A DNA stretch of 64,000 bases from Mixophyes australis (GCA_036250195.1 JAVHZZ010000006.1:170396424-170460423), one strand, 5' to 3'. Numbered from the stretch's first letter, positions 1 to 15,300 are shown. Notes: a model not told the origin generated them from the sequence alone. Made by a program: numbers and translations.

Positions 1-595
1 GAATTGCATCATGAATCATGAATCATGAATTGAATCATGAATCATGAATTGAATCATGAATCAGGAATCATGAATTGAATCATGAATCATGAATCGAATA
101 ATGAATCATGAATCATGAATTGAATCATGATTTGAATCATGAATTGAATCATGAATCATGAATTGAATCATGAATCATCAATCATGAATCATGATTTGAA
201 TCATGATTCATGAATCATGAATCATGAATCGAATCATGATTCATGAATCATGAATCATGATTCGTGAATAACGAATCATGAATCGAATCATGATTCATGA
301 ATTGAATCATGAATCATGAATTGAATCATGAATCATGAATCTTGAAATGAATCATGCTTTGAATCATGAATCATGAATCATGAATCGAATCATGAATCAT
401 GAATTGAATCATTATTCATGAATTGAATCATGAATCATGAATTGAATCATGAATTGAATCATGACACATGAATCATGAATTGAATCATGAATCATGAATC
501 ATGAATTGAATCATGAATCACGAATTGAATCATGAATCATGAATTGAATCATGAATTGAATCATGACACATGAATCATGAATTGAATCATGAATC
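1..595. repeat. Mixed-dialect block, homologous to 48,321-48,895
   Basis: Begins with the rare word GCATCAT, which recurs at 3,299 and 48,321 in the same context. It then carries a dialect II patch (about 180-300) holding the rare string TTCGTGAATAACG at 261, found again at 48,562 and 56,474. It also has GAATCTTGAAATG and ATGCTTTG near 340-360 and the GACACATG words near 462 and 563. All recur in the same order near 48.6-48.9 kb, so this is the same higher-order segment. Relative to position 1 the copy offset changes from 48,320 to 48,301 across the patch, a loss of 19 bp, exactly one 7-7-5 phrase. Confidence 0.85.
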
Positions 596-957
596 ATGAA
601 TCATTAAATGAATCATGAATTGAATCATGAATCATGAATTAAATCATAAATCATGAATTGAATCATGAATCATGAATTGAATCATGAATCATGAATCATG
701 AATCATGAAATGAATCATGAATTGAATCATGTATCATGAATCATGAATTGAATCATGAATCATGAATTGAATCATGAATCATGAATTGAATCATGAATCT
801 TGAATTGAATCATGAATCATGAATTGAATCATGAATTGAATCATGAATCATGAATCATGAATCATGAATTGAATCATGAATCATGAATTGAATCATGAAT
901 TGAATCATGAATCATGAATTGAATCATGAATCAGGAATTGAATCATGAATCATGAAT
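596..957. repeat. Dialect I linker with TAAAT and GAAAT pentamers
   Basis: Departs from the 48 kb copy at about 596 and reads like the common dialect I sequence of 7.1-7.5 kb: a TAAAT pentamer at the start, AAATCAT heptamers, then a GAAAT pentamer followed by GTATCAT. The change of partner at 596 marks a junction between two different higher-order segments. No gene or other element is visible. Confidence 0.7.
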
Positions 958-3900
958 TGAATCTTGAATCAGGAATCAGGAATCATGAATTGAATCGTGA
1001 ATCATGAATCATGAATTGAATAATGAATCATGAATTGAATCATGAATCATGAATTGAATCATGAATCATGAATTAAATCATGAATTGAATCATGAATCAT
1101 GAATCATGAATTGAATCATGAATCATAAATTATGTTTTGAATCATGAATCATGAATTGAATCATATATTGAATCATGAATCATGAATTGAATCATGAATC
1201 ATGAATCATGAATTGAATCATGAATTGAATCATGAATTATGAATCATAAATTGAATCATGAATCATGAATTGAATCATGAATCATGAATCATGAATTGAA
1301 TGATGAATCATGAGTCATGAATTGAATCATGAATCATGAGTCATGAACTGAATCATGAATGATGAATTGAATCATGAATTGAATCATGAATCATGAATCA
1401 TAAATTGAATCATGAATCTAATCATGAATCATGAATCATGAATCAAATCATAATTTATGAATCATATATCATGAATTGAATCATGATTCATGCACCATGA
1501 CTTATGAATCATGAATCATGAATCGAATCATGATTCATGAATCATGAATCGAATCATGATTCATGAATCATGAATCATAAATCGAATCATAAATCATGAA
1601 TCATGAAATGAATCATGAATTGAATCATGAGTCATGAATTGAATCATGAATCATGAATCATGAATTGAATCATGAATCATAAATCATGAATTAATGAATT
1701 GAATCATGAATCATGAATTGAATCATGAATCATGAATTGAATCATGAATTGAATCATGAATCATGAATTGAATCATGAATCATGAATCATGAATTAGGAA
1801 TCATGAATTGAATCATGAATCATGAATCATGAATTGAATCATGAATCAGGAATTAAATCATGAATCATGAATTGAATCATGAATCATGAATTGAATCATG
1901 AATCATGAATCATGATTTGAATCATGAATCATGAATTGAATCATATATTGAATCATTAATCATGAATTGAATCATGAATCATGAATTGAATCATGAATCA
2001 TGAATTCAATCATGAATCATGAATTCAATCATGAATTGAATCATGAATTGAATCATAAATCATGAATTGATTCTTGAATCATGAATCAGGAATCATGAAT
2101 TGAATCGTGAATCATGAATCATGAATTGAATAATGAATCATGAATTGAATCATGAATCATGAATCATGAATTGAATCATGAATCACGAATTAAATCATGA
2201 ATTAAATCATGAATCATGAATCATGAATTGAATCATGAATCATGAATTATATTTTAAATCATGAATCATGAATTGAATCATATATTGAATCATGAATCAT
2301 GAATTGAATCATGAATCATGAATTGAATCATGAATCATGAATCATGAATTGAATCATGAATCATGAATTGAATCATGAATTATGAATCATAAATTGAATC
2401 ATGAATTCAATCATGAATCATGAATCATGAACTGAATCATGAATCATGAATTGAATCATGAATTAAATCATGAATCATGAATCATAAATTGAATCATGAA
2501 TTGAATCATGATTCATGCACCATGACTTATGAATCATGAATCATGAATCGAATCATGATTCATGAATCATGAATCGAATCATAAATCATAAATCATGAAA
2601 TGAATCATGAATTGAATCATGAATCATGAATTGAATCATGAATCATGAATTGAATCATGAATCATGAATCATGAATTGAATCATGAATCATAAATCATGA
2701 ATTAATGAATTGAATCATGAATCATGAATCATGAATTGAATCATGAATCATGAATTGAATCATGAATTGAATCATGAATTGAATCATGAATTATGAATTG
2801 AATCAGGAATCAGGAATCATGAATTGAATCATGAATCATGAATCATGAATCATGAATCATGAATCGAATTATGAATCATGAATCATGAATTGAATCATGA
2901 ATCATGAATCATGAATTGAATCATGAATCATGAATTGAATCATGAATCATCAATCATGAATCATGAATTGAATCATGAATTGAATCATAATTTTGAATCA
3001 TAAATTGAATCATGAATTGAATCATGAATCATGAATCATGAACTGAATCATGACTCATGAATTGAATCATGAATTGAATCATGAATCATGAATCATAAAT
3101 TGAATCATGAATCTAATCATGAATCATGAATCATGAATCAAATCATAATTTATGAATCATATATCATGAATCGAATCATGATTCATGAATCATGAATCGA
3201 ATCATATATCATGAATCATGAATTGAATCATGAATCATGAATTGAATCATGAATCATGAATCATGAATTGAATCATGAATCATAAATCATGAATTAATGA
3301 ATTGCATCATGAATCATGAATCATGAATTGAATCATGAATCATGAATTGAATCATGAATCAGGAATCATGAATTGAATCATGAATCATGAATCGAATAAT
3401 GAATCATGAATCATGAATTGAATCATGATTTGAATCATGAATTGAATCATGAATCATGAATTGAATCATGAATCATCAATCATGAATCATGATTTGAATC
3501 ATGATTCATGAATCATGAATCATGAATCTAATCATGATTCATGAATCATGAATCATGAATCGAATCATGATTCATGAATCGAATCATGATTCATGAATCA
3601 AGAATCATGAATCGAATCATAAATCATGAATTGAATCATAAATCATGAATCATTAAATGAATCATGATTCATGAATCATGAATCCAAATATGATTCATTG
3701 ATCGAATCATGATTCATGAATCAAGAATCATAAATCGAATCATAAATCATGAATTGAATCATAAATCATGAATCATTAAATGAATCATGATTCATAAATC
3801 ATGAATCATGAATCGAATCATGATTCATGAATCGAATCATGATTCATGAATCACGAATCATGAATCGAATCATGATTCGAATCATAAATCATGAATTGAA

Positions 3901-4195
3901 TCATAAATCATGAATCATTAAATGAATCATGATTCATAAATCATGAATCATAAATCGAATCATGATTCATGAATCAAATCATGATTCATGAATTGAATCA
4001 TGATTCATGAATCACGGATCATGAATCGAATCATGATTCGAATCATAAATCATGAATTGAATCATAAATCATGAATCATTAAATGAATCATGAATTGAAT
4101 CATGAATCATGAATTAAATCATGAATCATGAATTGAATCATGAATCATGAATTGAATCATGAATCATGAATTGAATCCTGAATCATGAATCATGA
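958..4195. repeat. Higher-order block, first of three copies
   Basis: Shares an ordered series of rare landmarks with 46,141-50,190: GAATCGTGA at 992 and 2,102 (46,175 and 47,273), TGCACCATGACTT at 1,491 and 2,516 (46,674 and 47,687), ATTATATTTTAAAT at 2,246 (47,417), GCATCAT at 3,299 (48,321) and GAATCCTGAATC at 4,173 (50,163). The offset is exactly 45,183 from 992 to 1,791 and 45,171 from 2,102 to 2,516, so long stretches are collinear with no length change. Internally the block shows a roughly 1.1 kb period (992 to 2,102; 1,491 to 2,516). Its 3' third (about 3,160-4,080) is rich in GATTCAT and CG-type pentamers. Relative to the other copies it lacks about 0.99 kb at around 3,510. Confidence 0.9.
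3491..3530. other. Deletion junction relative to the 48 kb and 56 kb copies
   Basis: The marker GATTTGAATC at 3,491 and the marker GAATCTAATC at 3,524 lie 33 bp apart here. In the second copy they are 1,020 bp apart (48,494 and 49,514) and in the third 1,048 bp (56,407 and 57,455). The sequence between them here is a plain run of GATTCAT and GAATCAT units, present at both ends of the longer interval. That is what loss of 987 bp by recombination between two similar stretches would leave. The reverse (gain of 1 kb in an ancestor of the other two copies) cannot be excluded. Confidence 0.8.
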
Positions 4196-5330
4196 ATTGA
4201 ATCATGAATTATGATTTCAATCATGAATCATGAATTGAATCATATATTGAATCATGAATCATGAATTGAATCATGAATCATGAATTGAATCATGAATCAT
4301 GAATTGAATCATGAATCTTGAATTGAATCATGAATCATGAATTGAATCATGAATTGAATCATGAATCATGAATTAAATCATGAATTGAATCATGAATCAT
4401 GAATTGAATCATAAATCATGAATCAGAAAATAAATCATTTATCGAATCATGATTTATGAATCATGAATCATGAATTGAATCATGATTCATGAATCATGAA
4501 TCATGAATCGAATCATAAATCATGAATTGAATCATAAATCATGAATCATTAAATGAATCATGAATTAAATCATGAATCATGAATTGAATCATGAATCATG
4601 AATCGAATCATGAGTCATGAATTTAATCATGAATTATGAATTGAATCATGAATCATGAATTGAATCATGAATCTTGAATTGAATCATGAATCATGAATCA
4701 TGAATTGAATCATGAATCATGAATCAAATAATGAATCATGAATTGAATCATGATTCATGAATCATGAATCAAATCATGATTCATGAATCATGAATCAAAT
4801 CATGATTCATGAATCATGAATCGAATCATGATTCATGAATCATGAATCAAATCATGATTCATGAATCATGAATCAAATAATGAATCATGAATTGAATCAT
4901 GATTCATGAATCATGAATCAAATCATGATTCATGAATCATGAATCGAATCATGATTCATGAAACATGAATCATGAATCGAATGATGATTTATGAATCATG
5001 AATCATGAATCGAATGATGATTAATGAAACATGAATTATGAATCAAAGCATAAATCATGAATCGAATGATGATTTATGAATCATGAATCATGAATCAAAG
5101 CATAAATCATGAATTGAATCATAAATCATGAATCATTAAATGAATCATGAATTGAATCATGAATCATGAATTGAATCATGAATCATGAATCAAATCATGA
5201 TTCATGAATCATGAATCATGAATCATAAATTGAATCATGAATCATGAATCATGAATTGAATCATGAATTGAATCATGAATCATGAATCAGGAATTAAATC
5301 ATGAATCATGAATTGAATCATGAATCATGA
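4196..5330. repeat. Isolated copy of the 1.1-1.3 kb higher-order family
   Basis: Resembles the unit repeated many times in 21-36 kb. It has ATATATTG and GATTTCAATC words, an A-rich landmark near 4,423-4,445 (GAATCAGAAAATAAATCA), a GATTCAT/GAATCA patch at 4,741-4,990, then the GAATGATGATTTATG and CAAAGCATAAATC words at 5,044 and 5,096. The nearest relative of the CAAAGCAT word is 17.3 kb away at 22,346. The A-rich landmark differs from its relatives (CATAAAATAAATCATTAATC), so this copy looks older or independently drifted. Confidence 0.75.
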
Positions 5331-5869
5331 TTTGAATCATGAATCATGATTTGAATCATGAATTGAGTCATGAATTGAATCATGAATCATGAATTGAATC
5401 ATGAATCATGAATCATGATTTAGTAATCATGAATTGAATCATGAATCATGAATCATGAATTGAATCATGAATCAGGAATTAAATCATGAATCATGAATTG
5501 AATCATGAATCATGAATTGAATCATGAATTGAATCATGAATTGAATCATGAATCATGAATTCAATCATGAATCATAAATCATGATTTAGTAATCATGAAT
5601 TGAATCATGAATCATGAATCATGAATTGAATCATGAATCATGAATCAGGAATTAAATCATGAATCATGAATTGAATCATGAATCATGAATTGAATCATGA
5701 ATCATGAATCATGATTTGAATCATGAATCATGAATTCAATCATATATTGAATCATGAATCATGAATTAAATCATGAATCATGAATCATGAATTGAATCAT
5801 AAATCATGCATCATGAATTGAATCATGAATCATGAATTGAATCATGAATTGAATCTTGAATCATGAATT
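5331..5869. repeat. Dialect I segment with 165-bp duplication marked by GATTTAGTAATC
   Basis: Almost all GAATCAT and GAATT. The rare word GATTTAGTAATC appears at 5,418 and 5,583, each followed by the same phrase leading to CAGGAATTAAATC, giving a local 165-bp tandem pair. An equivalent pair 166 bp apart lies at 9,943 and 10,109, so the doublet itself was copied as part of a larger unit. Single occurrences follow at 12,192, 14,825, 18,037 and 19,195. Confidence 0.8.
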
Positions 5870-7650
5870 GAATCTTGAATCATGAATCAGGAATCATGAA
5901 TTGAATCGTGAATCATGAATCAGGAATTGAATAATGAATCATGAATTGAATCATGAATCATGAATCATGAATTGAATCATGAATCATGAATTAAATCATG
6001 AATTGAATCATGAATCATGAATTGAATCATGAATCATGAATTATATTTTGAATCATGAATCATGAATTGAATCATATATTGAATCATGAATCATGAATTG
6101 AATCATGAATCATGAATTGAATCATGAATCATGAATCATGAATTGAATCATGAATCATGAATTGAATCATGAATTGAATCATGAATTATGAATCATAAAT
6201 TAAATCATGAATTCAATCATGAATCATGAACTGAATCATGAATCATGAATTGAATCATGAATTGAATCATGAATCATGAATCATAAATTGAATCATGAAT
6301 CTAATCATGAATCATGAATCATGAATCAAATCATAAATCATGAATCATGAAATGAATCATGAATTGAATCATGAATCATGAATTGAATCATGAATCATAA
6401 ATCATGAATTAATGAATTGAATCATGAATCATGAATTGAATCATGAATCATGAATTGAATCATGAATTGAATCTTGAATTGAATCATGAATTATGAATTG
6501 AATCATGAATCAGGGATCATGAATTGAATCATGAATCATGAATCATGAATCGAATAATGAATCATGAATCATGAATTGAATCATGAATCATGAATCATGA
6601 ATTGAATCATGAATCATGAATTGAATCATGAATTGAATCATGAATCATGAATTGAATCATGAATTGAATCATGAATCATTAATTGGATCATAATCATGAA
6701 TCATAAAATAAATGTTTTAATCGAATCATGATTTATGAATCATGAATCATGAATTGAATCATGATTCATGAATCATGATTCATGAATCATGAATAATGAA
6801 TCGAATCATAAATCATGAATTGAATCATAATGAATCGAATCATGAATTGAATCATGAATCATGAATTGAATCATATATTGAATCATGAATCATGAATTGA
6901 ATCATGAATCATGAATTGAATCATGAATTGAATCATGAATCATGAATTGAAACATGAATTGAATCATGAATCATGAATTGAATCATGAATTGAATCATGA
7001 ATCATGAGATGAATCATGAATCATGAATCATGAATTAGGAATCATGAATTGAATCATGAATCATGAATCATGAATCGAATCATAAATCATGAATTGAATC
7101 ATAAATCATGAATCATTAAATGAATCATGAATTTAATCATGAATCATGAATTAAATCATAAATCATGAATTGAATCATGAATCATGAATTGAATCATGAA
7201 TCATAAATCATGAATCATAAAATAAATCATGAATTAATCATGTATCATGAATCATGAATTGAATCATGAATCATGAATTGAATCATTAAATTGAATCATG
7301 AATCATGAATTGAATCATGAATCATGAATTGAATCATGAATCATGAATTGAATCATGAATTGAATCATGAATCATGAATTGAATCATGAATCATGAATCA
7401 TGAATCATGAAATGAATCATGAATTGAATCATGTATCATGAATCATGAATTGAATCATGAATCATGAATTGAATCATGAATCATGAATTGAATCATGAAT
7501 TGTATCATTAATCACGAATCATGAATTGAATCATGAATCATGAATTGAATCATGAATCATGAATCATGAATCAAATCATGAATCATGAATTGAATCATAA
7601 ATCATGAATCATTAAATGAATCATGAATTGAATCATGAATCATGAATTGA
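5870..7650. repeat. 1.8-1.9 kb higher-order repeat, copy a
   Basis: Collinear with 7,651-9,590. Paired landmarks are GAATCGTGA at 5,903 and 7,701 (offset 1,798), AATGTTTTAA at 6,711 and 8,627 (offset 1,916), and TGTATCATTAATCACG at 7,501 and 9,430 (offset 1,929). The step in offset between the first two pairs shows about 118 bp of length change within the unit. Part of this is the TGCACCATG segment near 8,159, which has no partner in copy a. Otherwise GAATT-type throughout, with only short GATTCAT patches near 6,720-6,800. Confidence 0.85.
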
Positions 7651-9590
7651 ATCTTGAATCATGAATTGAATCTTGAATCATGAATCAGGAATCATGAATT
7701 GAATCGTGAATCATGAATCATGAATTGAATAATGAATCATGAATTGAATCATGAATCATGAATCATGAATTGAATCATGAATCATGAATTAAATCATGAA
7801 TTGAATCATGAATCATGAATTGAATCATGAATCATGAATTATATTTTGAATCATGAATCATGAATTGAATCATATATTGAATCATGAATCATGAATTGAA
7901 TCATGAATCATGAATTGAATCATGAATCATGAATCATGAATTGAATCATGAATCATGAATTGAATCATGAATTGAATCATGAATTATGAATCATAAATTA
8001 AATCATGAATTCAATCATGAATCATGAACTGAATCATGAATCATGAATTGAATCATGAATTGAATCATGAATCATAAATTGAATCATGAATCTAATCATG
8101 AATCATGAATCAAATCATAATTTATGAATCATATATCATGAATTGAATCATGATTCATGCACCATGAATTATGAATCATGAATCATGAATCGAATCATGA
8201 TTCATGAATCATGAATCGAATCATAAATCATGAATCATGAAATGAATCATGAATTGAATCATGAATCATGAATTGAATCATGAATCATGAATTATGAATT
8301 GAATCATGAATCATAAATCATGAATTAATGAATTGAATCATGAATCATGAATTGAATCATGAATCATGAATTGAATCATGAATTGAATCTTGAATTGAAT
8401 CATGAATTATGAATTGAATCATGAATCAGGAATCATGAATTGAATCATGAATCATGAATCATGAATCGAATAATGAATCATGAATCATGAATTGAATCAT
8501 GAATCATGAATCATGAATTGAATCATGAATCATGAATTGAATCATGAATTGAATCATGAATCATGAATTGAATCATGAATTGAATCATGAATCATGAATT
8601 GGATCATAATCATGAATCATAAAATAAATGTTTTAATCGAATCATGATTTATGAATCATGAATCATGAATCGAATCATGATTTATGAATCATGAATCATG
8701 AATTGAATCATGATTCATGAATCATGATTCATGAATCATGAATAATGAATCGAATCATAAATCATGAATTGAATCATAATGAATCGAATCATGAATTGAA
8801 TCATGAATCATGAATTGAATCATATATTGAATCATGAATCATGAATTGAATCATGAATCATGAATTGAATCATGAATTGAATCATGAATCATGAATTGAA
8901 ACATGAATTGAATCATGAATCATGAATTGAATCATGAATTGAATCATGAATCATGAATTGAATCATGAATCATGAATCATGAATTAGGAATCATGAATTG
9001 AATCATGAATCATGAATCATGAATCGAATCATAAATCATGAATTGAATCATAAATCATGAATCATTAAATGAATCATGAATTTAATCATGAATCATGAAT
9101 TAAATCATAAATCATGAATTGAATCATGAATCATGAATTGAATCATGAATCATAAATCATGAATCATAAAATAAATCATGAATTAATCATGTATCATGAA
9201 TCATGAATTGAATCATGAATTGAATCATGAATCATGAATTGAATCATGAATCATGAATTGAATCATGAATCATGAATTGAATCATGAATTGAATCATGAA
9301 TCATGAATTGAATCATGAATCATGAATCATGAATCATGAAATGAATCATGAATTGAATTATGTATCATGAATCATGAATTGAATCATGAATCATGAATTG
9401 AATCATGAATCATGAATTGAATCATGAATTGTATCATTAATCACGAATCATGAATTGAATCATGAATCATGAATTGAATCATGAATCATGAATCATGAAT
9501 CAAATCATGAATCATGAATTGAATCATAAATCATGAATCATTAAATGAATCATGAATTGAATCATGAATCATGAATTGAATCATGAATCA
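7651..9590. repeat. 1.8-1.9 kb higher-order repeat, copy b
   Basis: Second copy of the preceding unit, joined head to tail. It keeps the complete landmark order GAATCGTGA (7,701), ATTATATTTTG (about 7,839), TGCACCATG (8,159), AATGTTTTAA (8,627) and TGTATCATTAATCACG (9,430). The TGCACCATG landmark is followed by AATTATG here rather than ACTTATG as in the other six copies. Between 8,634 and 8,700 the phrase GATTTATGAATC is doubled compared with copy a. Confidence 0.85.
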
Positions 9591-12191
9591 TGAATTGAAT
9601 CATAAATCATGAATCATGAAATGAATCATGAATTGAATCATGAATCATAAATTGAATCATGAATTGAATCATGAATCATGAATCAAATCATGATTCATGA
9701 ATCATGAATCATGAATCATGAATCATGAATCATGAATTGAATCATGAATCATGAATCATGAATTGAATCATGAATCATGAATTGAATCATGAATCATGAA
9801 TCAGGAATTAAATCATGAATCATGAATTGAATCATGAATCATGATTTGAATCATGAATCATGATTTGAATCATGAATTGAATCATGAATTCAATCATGAA
9901 CCATTAATTCAATCATGAATCATGAATTCAATCATGAATCATGATTTAGTAATCATGAATTGAATCATGAATCATGAATTGAATCATGAATCATGAATCA
10001 GGAATTAAATCATGAATCATGAATTGAATCATGAATTATGAATTGAATCATGAATTGAATCATGAATTCAATCATGAATCATGAATTGAATCATGAATCA
10101 TGAATCATGATTTAGTAATCATGAATTGAATCATGAATCATGAATCATGAATTGAATCATGAATCATGAATCAGGAATTAAATCATGAATCATGAATTGA
10201 ATCATGAATCATGAATTGAATCATGAATCATGATTTGAATCATGAATCATGAATTCAATCATATATTGAATCATGAATCATGAATTGAATCATGAATCAT
10301 GAATTGAATCATGAATCATGAATCATGAATTGAATCATAAATCATGCATCATGAATTGAATCATGAATCATGAATTGAATCATGAATTGAATCTTGAATC
10401 ATGAATTGAATCTTGAATCATGAATCAGGAATCATGAATTGAATCGTGAATCATGAATCATGAATTGAATAATGAATCATGAATTGAATCATGAATCATG
10501 AATCATGAATTGAATCATGAATCATGAATTAAATCATGAATTGAATCATGAATCATGAATCATGAATTGAATCATGAATCATGAATTGAATCATGAATCA
10601 TGAATTATGAATTGAATCATGAATCATAAATCATGAATTAATGAATTGAATCATGAATCATGAATCATGAATTGAATCATGAATCATGAATTGAATCATG
10701 AATTGAATCATATATTGAATCATGAATCATGAATTGAATCATGAATCATGAATTGAATCATGAATCATGAATCATGAATTGAATCATGAATCATGAATTG
10801 AATCATGAATCATGAATTATGAATTGAATCATGAATCATAAATCATGAATTAATGAATTGAATCATGAATCATGAATCATGAATTGAATCATGAATCATG
10901 AATTGAATCATGAATCATGAATTATGAATTGAATCATGAATCATAAATCATGAATTAATGAATTGAATCATGAATCATGAATCATGAATTGAATCATGAA
11001 TCATGAATTGAATCATGAATCATGAATTATGAATTGAATCATGAATCATAAATCATGAATTAATGAATTGAATCATGAATCATGAATCATGAATTGAATC
11101 ATGAATCATGAATTGAATCATGAATTGAATCTTGAATTGAATCATGAATTATGAATTGAATCATGAATCAGGAATCATGAATTGAATCATGAATCATGAA
11201 TCATGAATCGAATAATGAATCATGAATCATGAATTGAATCATGAATCATGAATCATGAACTGAATCATGAATCATGAATTGAATCATGAATTGAATCATG
11301 AATCATGAATTGAATCATGAATTGAATCATGAATCATGAATTGAATCATAATCATGAATCATAAAATAAATGTTTTAATCGAATCATGATTTATGAATCA
11401 TGAATCATGAATTGAATCATGATTCATGAATCATGATTCATGAATCATGAATAATGAATCGAATCATAAATCATGAATTGAATCATGAATCATGAATTGA
11501 ATCATGAATCATGAATCATGATTTGAATCATGAATCATGAATTGAATCATATATTGAATCATGAATCATGAATTGAATCATGAATCATGAATTGAATCAT
11601 GAATTGAATCATGAATCATGAATTGAAACATGAATTGAATCATGAATCATGAATTGAATCATGAATTGAATCATGAATCATGAATTAAATCATGAATCAT
11701 GAATCATGAATTAGGAATCATGAATTGAATCATGAATCATGAATCATGAATCGAATCATAAATCATGAATTGAATCATAAATCATGAATCATTAAATGAA
11801 TCATGAATTTAATAATGAATCATGAATTAAATCATAAATCATGAATTGAATCATGAATCATGAATTGAATCATGAATCATAAATCATGAATCATGAAATA
11901 AATCATGAATTGAATCATGTATCATGAATCATGAATTGAATCATGAATTGAATCATGAATCATGAATTGAATCATGAATCATGAATTGAATCATGAATTG
12001 AATCATGAATCATGAATTGAATCATGAATCATGAATCATGAATCATGAAATGAATCATGAATTGAATCATGTATCATGAATCATGATTTGAATCATGAAT
12101 CATGAATTGAATCATGAATTATGAATTGAATCATGAATTGAATCATGAATTCAATCATGAATCATGAATTCAATCATGAATCATGAATCAT
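9591..12191. repeat. Dialect I higher-order unit of about 2.1 kb, first copy
   Basis: From 10,109 the sequence repeats with a 2,083-bp offset: GATTTAGTAATC at 10,109 and 12,192, TAAATCATGC at 10,338 and 12,421, GAATCGTGA at 10,441 and 12,524. Further on the offset changes to about 2,192-2,204 (GAATTAATG at 10,847 and 13,051; AATGTTTTAA at 11,369 and 13,561) because the second copy carries about 0.12 kb more. The 9,591-10,108 part contains GAATTCAATC words, which create rare EcoRI-type hexamers in an array otherwise nearly devoid of them. Confidence 0.82.
10770..11125. repeat. 105-bp tandem repeat nested in the array, first cluster
   Basis: The rare word GAATTAATG occurs at 10,847, 10,952 and 11,057, exactly 105 bp apart, with identical sequence between. 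One 105-bp unit is sixteen words: GAATTAAT, 5, 7-7-7, 5, 7-7, 5, 7-7, GAATTAT, 5, 7-7 and AAATCAT. Sister clusters with the same 105-bp spacing lie near 13.0-13.3 kb and 16.2-16.5 kb, showing the triplication happened before the larger unit was copied. Confidence 0.92.
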
Positions 12192-12359
12192 GATTTAGTA
12201 ATCATGAATTGAATCATGAATCATGAATCATGAATTGAATCATGAATCATGAATCAGGAATTAAATCATGAATCATGAATTGAATCATGAATCATGAATT
12301 GAATCATGAATCATGATTTGAATCATGAATCATGAATTCAATCATATATTGAATCATGA

Positions 12360-15300
12360 ATCATGAATTGAATCATGAATCATGAATTGAATCATGAATC
12401 ATGAATCATGAATTGAATCATAAATCATGCATCATGAATTGAATCATGAATCATGAATTGAATCATGAATTGAATCTTGAATCATGAATTGAATCTTGAA
12501 TCATGAATCAGGAATCATGAATTGAATCGTGAATCATGAATCATGAATTGAATAATGAATCATGAATTGAATCATGAATCATGAATCATGAATTGAATCA
12601 TGAATCATGAATTAAATCATGAATTGAATCATGAATCATGAATCATGAATTGAATCATGAATCATGAATTATATTTTGAATCATGAATCATGCATTGAAT
12701 CATATATTGAATCATGAATCATGAATTGAATCATGAATCATGAATTGAATCATGAATCATGAATCATGAATTGAATCATGAATCATGAATTGAATCATGA
12801 ATCATGAATTATGAATTGAATCATGAATCATAAATCATGAATTAATGAATTGAATCATGAATCATGAATCATGAATTGAATCATGAATCATGAATTGAAT
12901 CATGAATTGAATCATATATTGAATCATGAATCATGAATTGAATCATGAATCATGAATTGAATCATGAATCATGAATCATGAATTGAATCATGAATCATGA
13001 ATTGAATCATGAATCATGAATTATGAATTGAATCATGAATCATAAATCATGAATTAATGAATTGAATCATGAATCATGAATCATGAATTGAATCATGAAT
13101 CATGAATTGAATCATGAATCATGAATTATGAATTGAATCATGAATCATAAATCATGAATTAATGAATTGAATCATGAATCATGAATCATGAATTGAATCA
13201 TGAATCATGAATTGAATCATGAATCATGAATTATGAATTGAATCATGAATCATAAATCATGAATTAATGAATTGAATCATGAATCATGAATCATGAATTG
13301 AATCATGAATCATGAATTGAATCATGAATTGAATCTTGAATTGAATCATGAATTATGAATTGAATCATGAATCAGGAATCATGAATTGAATCATGAATCA
13401 TGAATCATGAATCGAATAATGAATCATGAATCATGAATTGAATCATGAATCATGAATCATGAACTGAATCATGAATCATGAATTGAATCATGAATCATGA
13501 ATTGAATCATGAATTGAATCATGAATCATGAATTGAATCATAATCATGAATCATAAAATAAATGTTTTAATCGAATCATGATTTATGAATCATGAATCAT
13601 GAATTGAATCATGATTCATGAATCATGATTCATGAATCATGAATAATGAATCGAATCATAAATCATGAATTGAATCATGAATCATGAATTGAATCATGAA
13701 TCATGAATCATGATTTGAATCATGAATCATGAATTGAATCATATATTGAATCATGAATCATGAATTGAATCATGAATCATGAATTGAATCATGAATTGAA
13801 TCATGAATCATGAATTGAAACATGAATTGAATCATGAATCATGAATTGAATCATGAATTGAATCATGAATCATGAATTAAATCATGAATCATGAATCATG
13901 AATTAGGAATCATGAATTGAATCATGAATCATGAATCATGAATCGAATCATAAATCATGAATTGAATCATAAATCATGAATCATTAAATGAATCATGAAT
14001 TTAATAATGAATCATGAATTAAATCATAAATCATGAATTGAATCATGAATCATGAATTGAATCATGAATCATAAATCATGAATCATGAAATAAATCATGA
14101 ATTGAATCATGTATCATGAATCATGAATTGAATCATGAATTGAATCATGAATCATGAATTGAATCATGAATCATGAATTGAATCATGAATTGAATCATGA
14201 ATCATGAATTGAATCATGAATCATGAATCATGAATCATGAAATGAATCATGAATTGAATCATGTATCATGAATCATGATTTGAATCATGATTAATGAATT
14301 GAATCATGAGTCATGAATTGAATCATGAATTGTATCATGAATCACGAATCATGAATTGAATCATGAATCATGAATCATGAATCAAATCATGAATCATGAA
14401 TTGAATCATAAATCATGAATCATTAAATGAATCATGAATTGAATCATGAATCATGAATTGAATCATGAATCATGAATTGAATCATAAATCATGAATCATG
14501 AAATGAATCATGAATTAAATCATGAATCATAAATTGAATCATGAATCATGAATTGAATCATGAATCATGAATTGAATCATGAATCATGAATCAAATCATG
14601 ATTCATGAATCATGAATCATGAATCATGAATTGAATCATGAATCATGAATCATGAATTGAATCATGAATCATGAATTGAATCATGAATCATGAATCAGGA
14701 ATTAAATCATGAATCATGAATTGAATCATGAATCATGATTTGAATCATGAATTGAATCATGAATTCAATCATGAATCATGAATTCAATCATGAATCATGA
14801 ATTCAATCATGAATCATGAATCATGATTTAGTAATCATGAATTGAATCATGAATCATGAATCATGAATTCAATCATGAATCATGAATCAGGAATTAAATC
14901 ATGAATCATGAATTGAATCATGAATCATGAATTGAATCATGAATCATGAATCATGATTTGAATCATGAATCATGAATTCAATCATATATTGAATCATGAA
15001 TCATGACTTGAATCATGAATCATGAATCATGAATTGAATCATGAATCATGAATTGAATCATAAATCATGCATCATGAATTGAATCATGAATCATGAATTG
15101 AATCATGAATTGAATCTTGAATCATGAATTGAATCATGAATCATGAATCATGAATTGAATCATGAATCATGAATTAAATCATGAATTGAATCATGAATCA
15201 TGAATCATGAATTGAATCATGAATCATGAATTATATTTTGAATCATGAATCATGAATTGAATCATATATTGAATCATGAATCATGAATTGAATCATGAAT

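Noticed and set aside
6700..6740. Transposon insertion at the A/T-rich landmark AAAATAAATGTTTTAA
   Set aside because: It is about 20 bp, recurs in the same context at 8,627, 11,369, 13,561 and 16,773, and has no terminal repeats or target duplication. It is best seen as a mutated word carried by higher-order copies.
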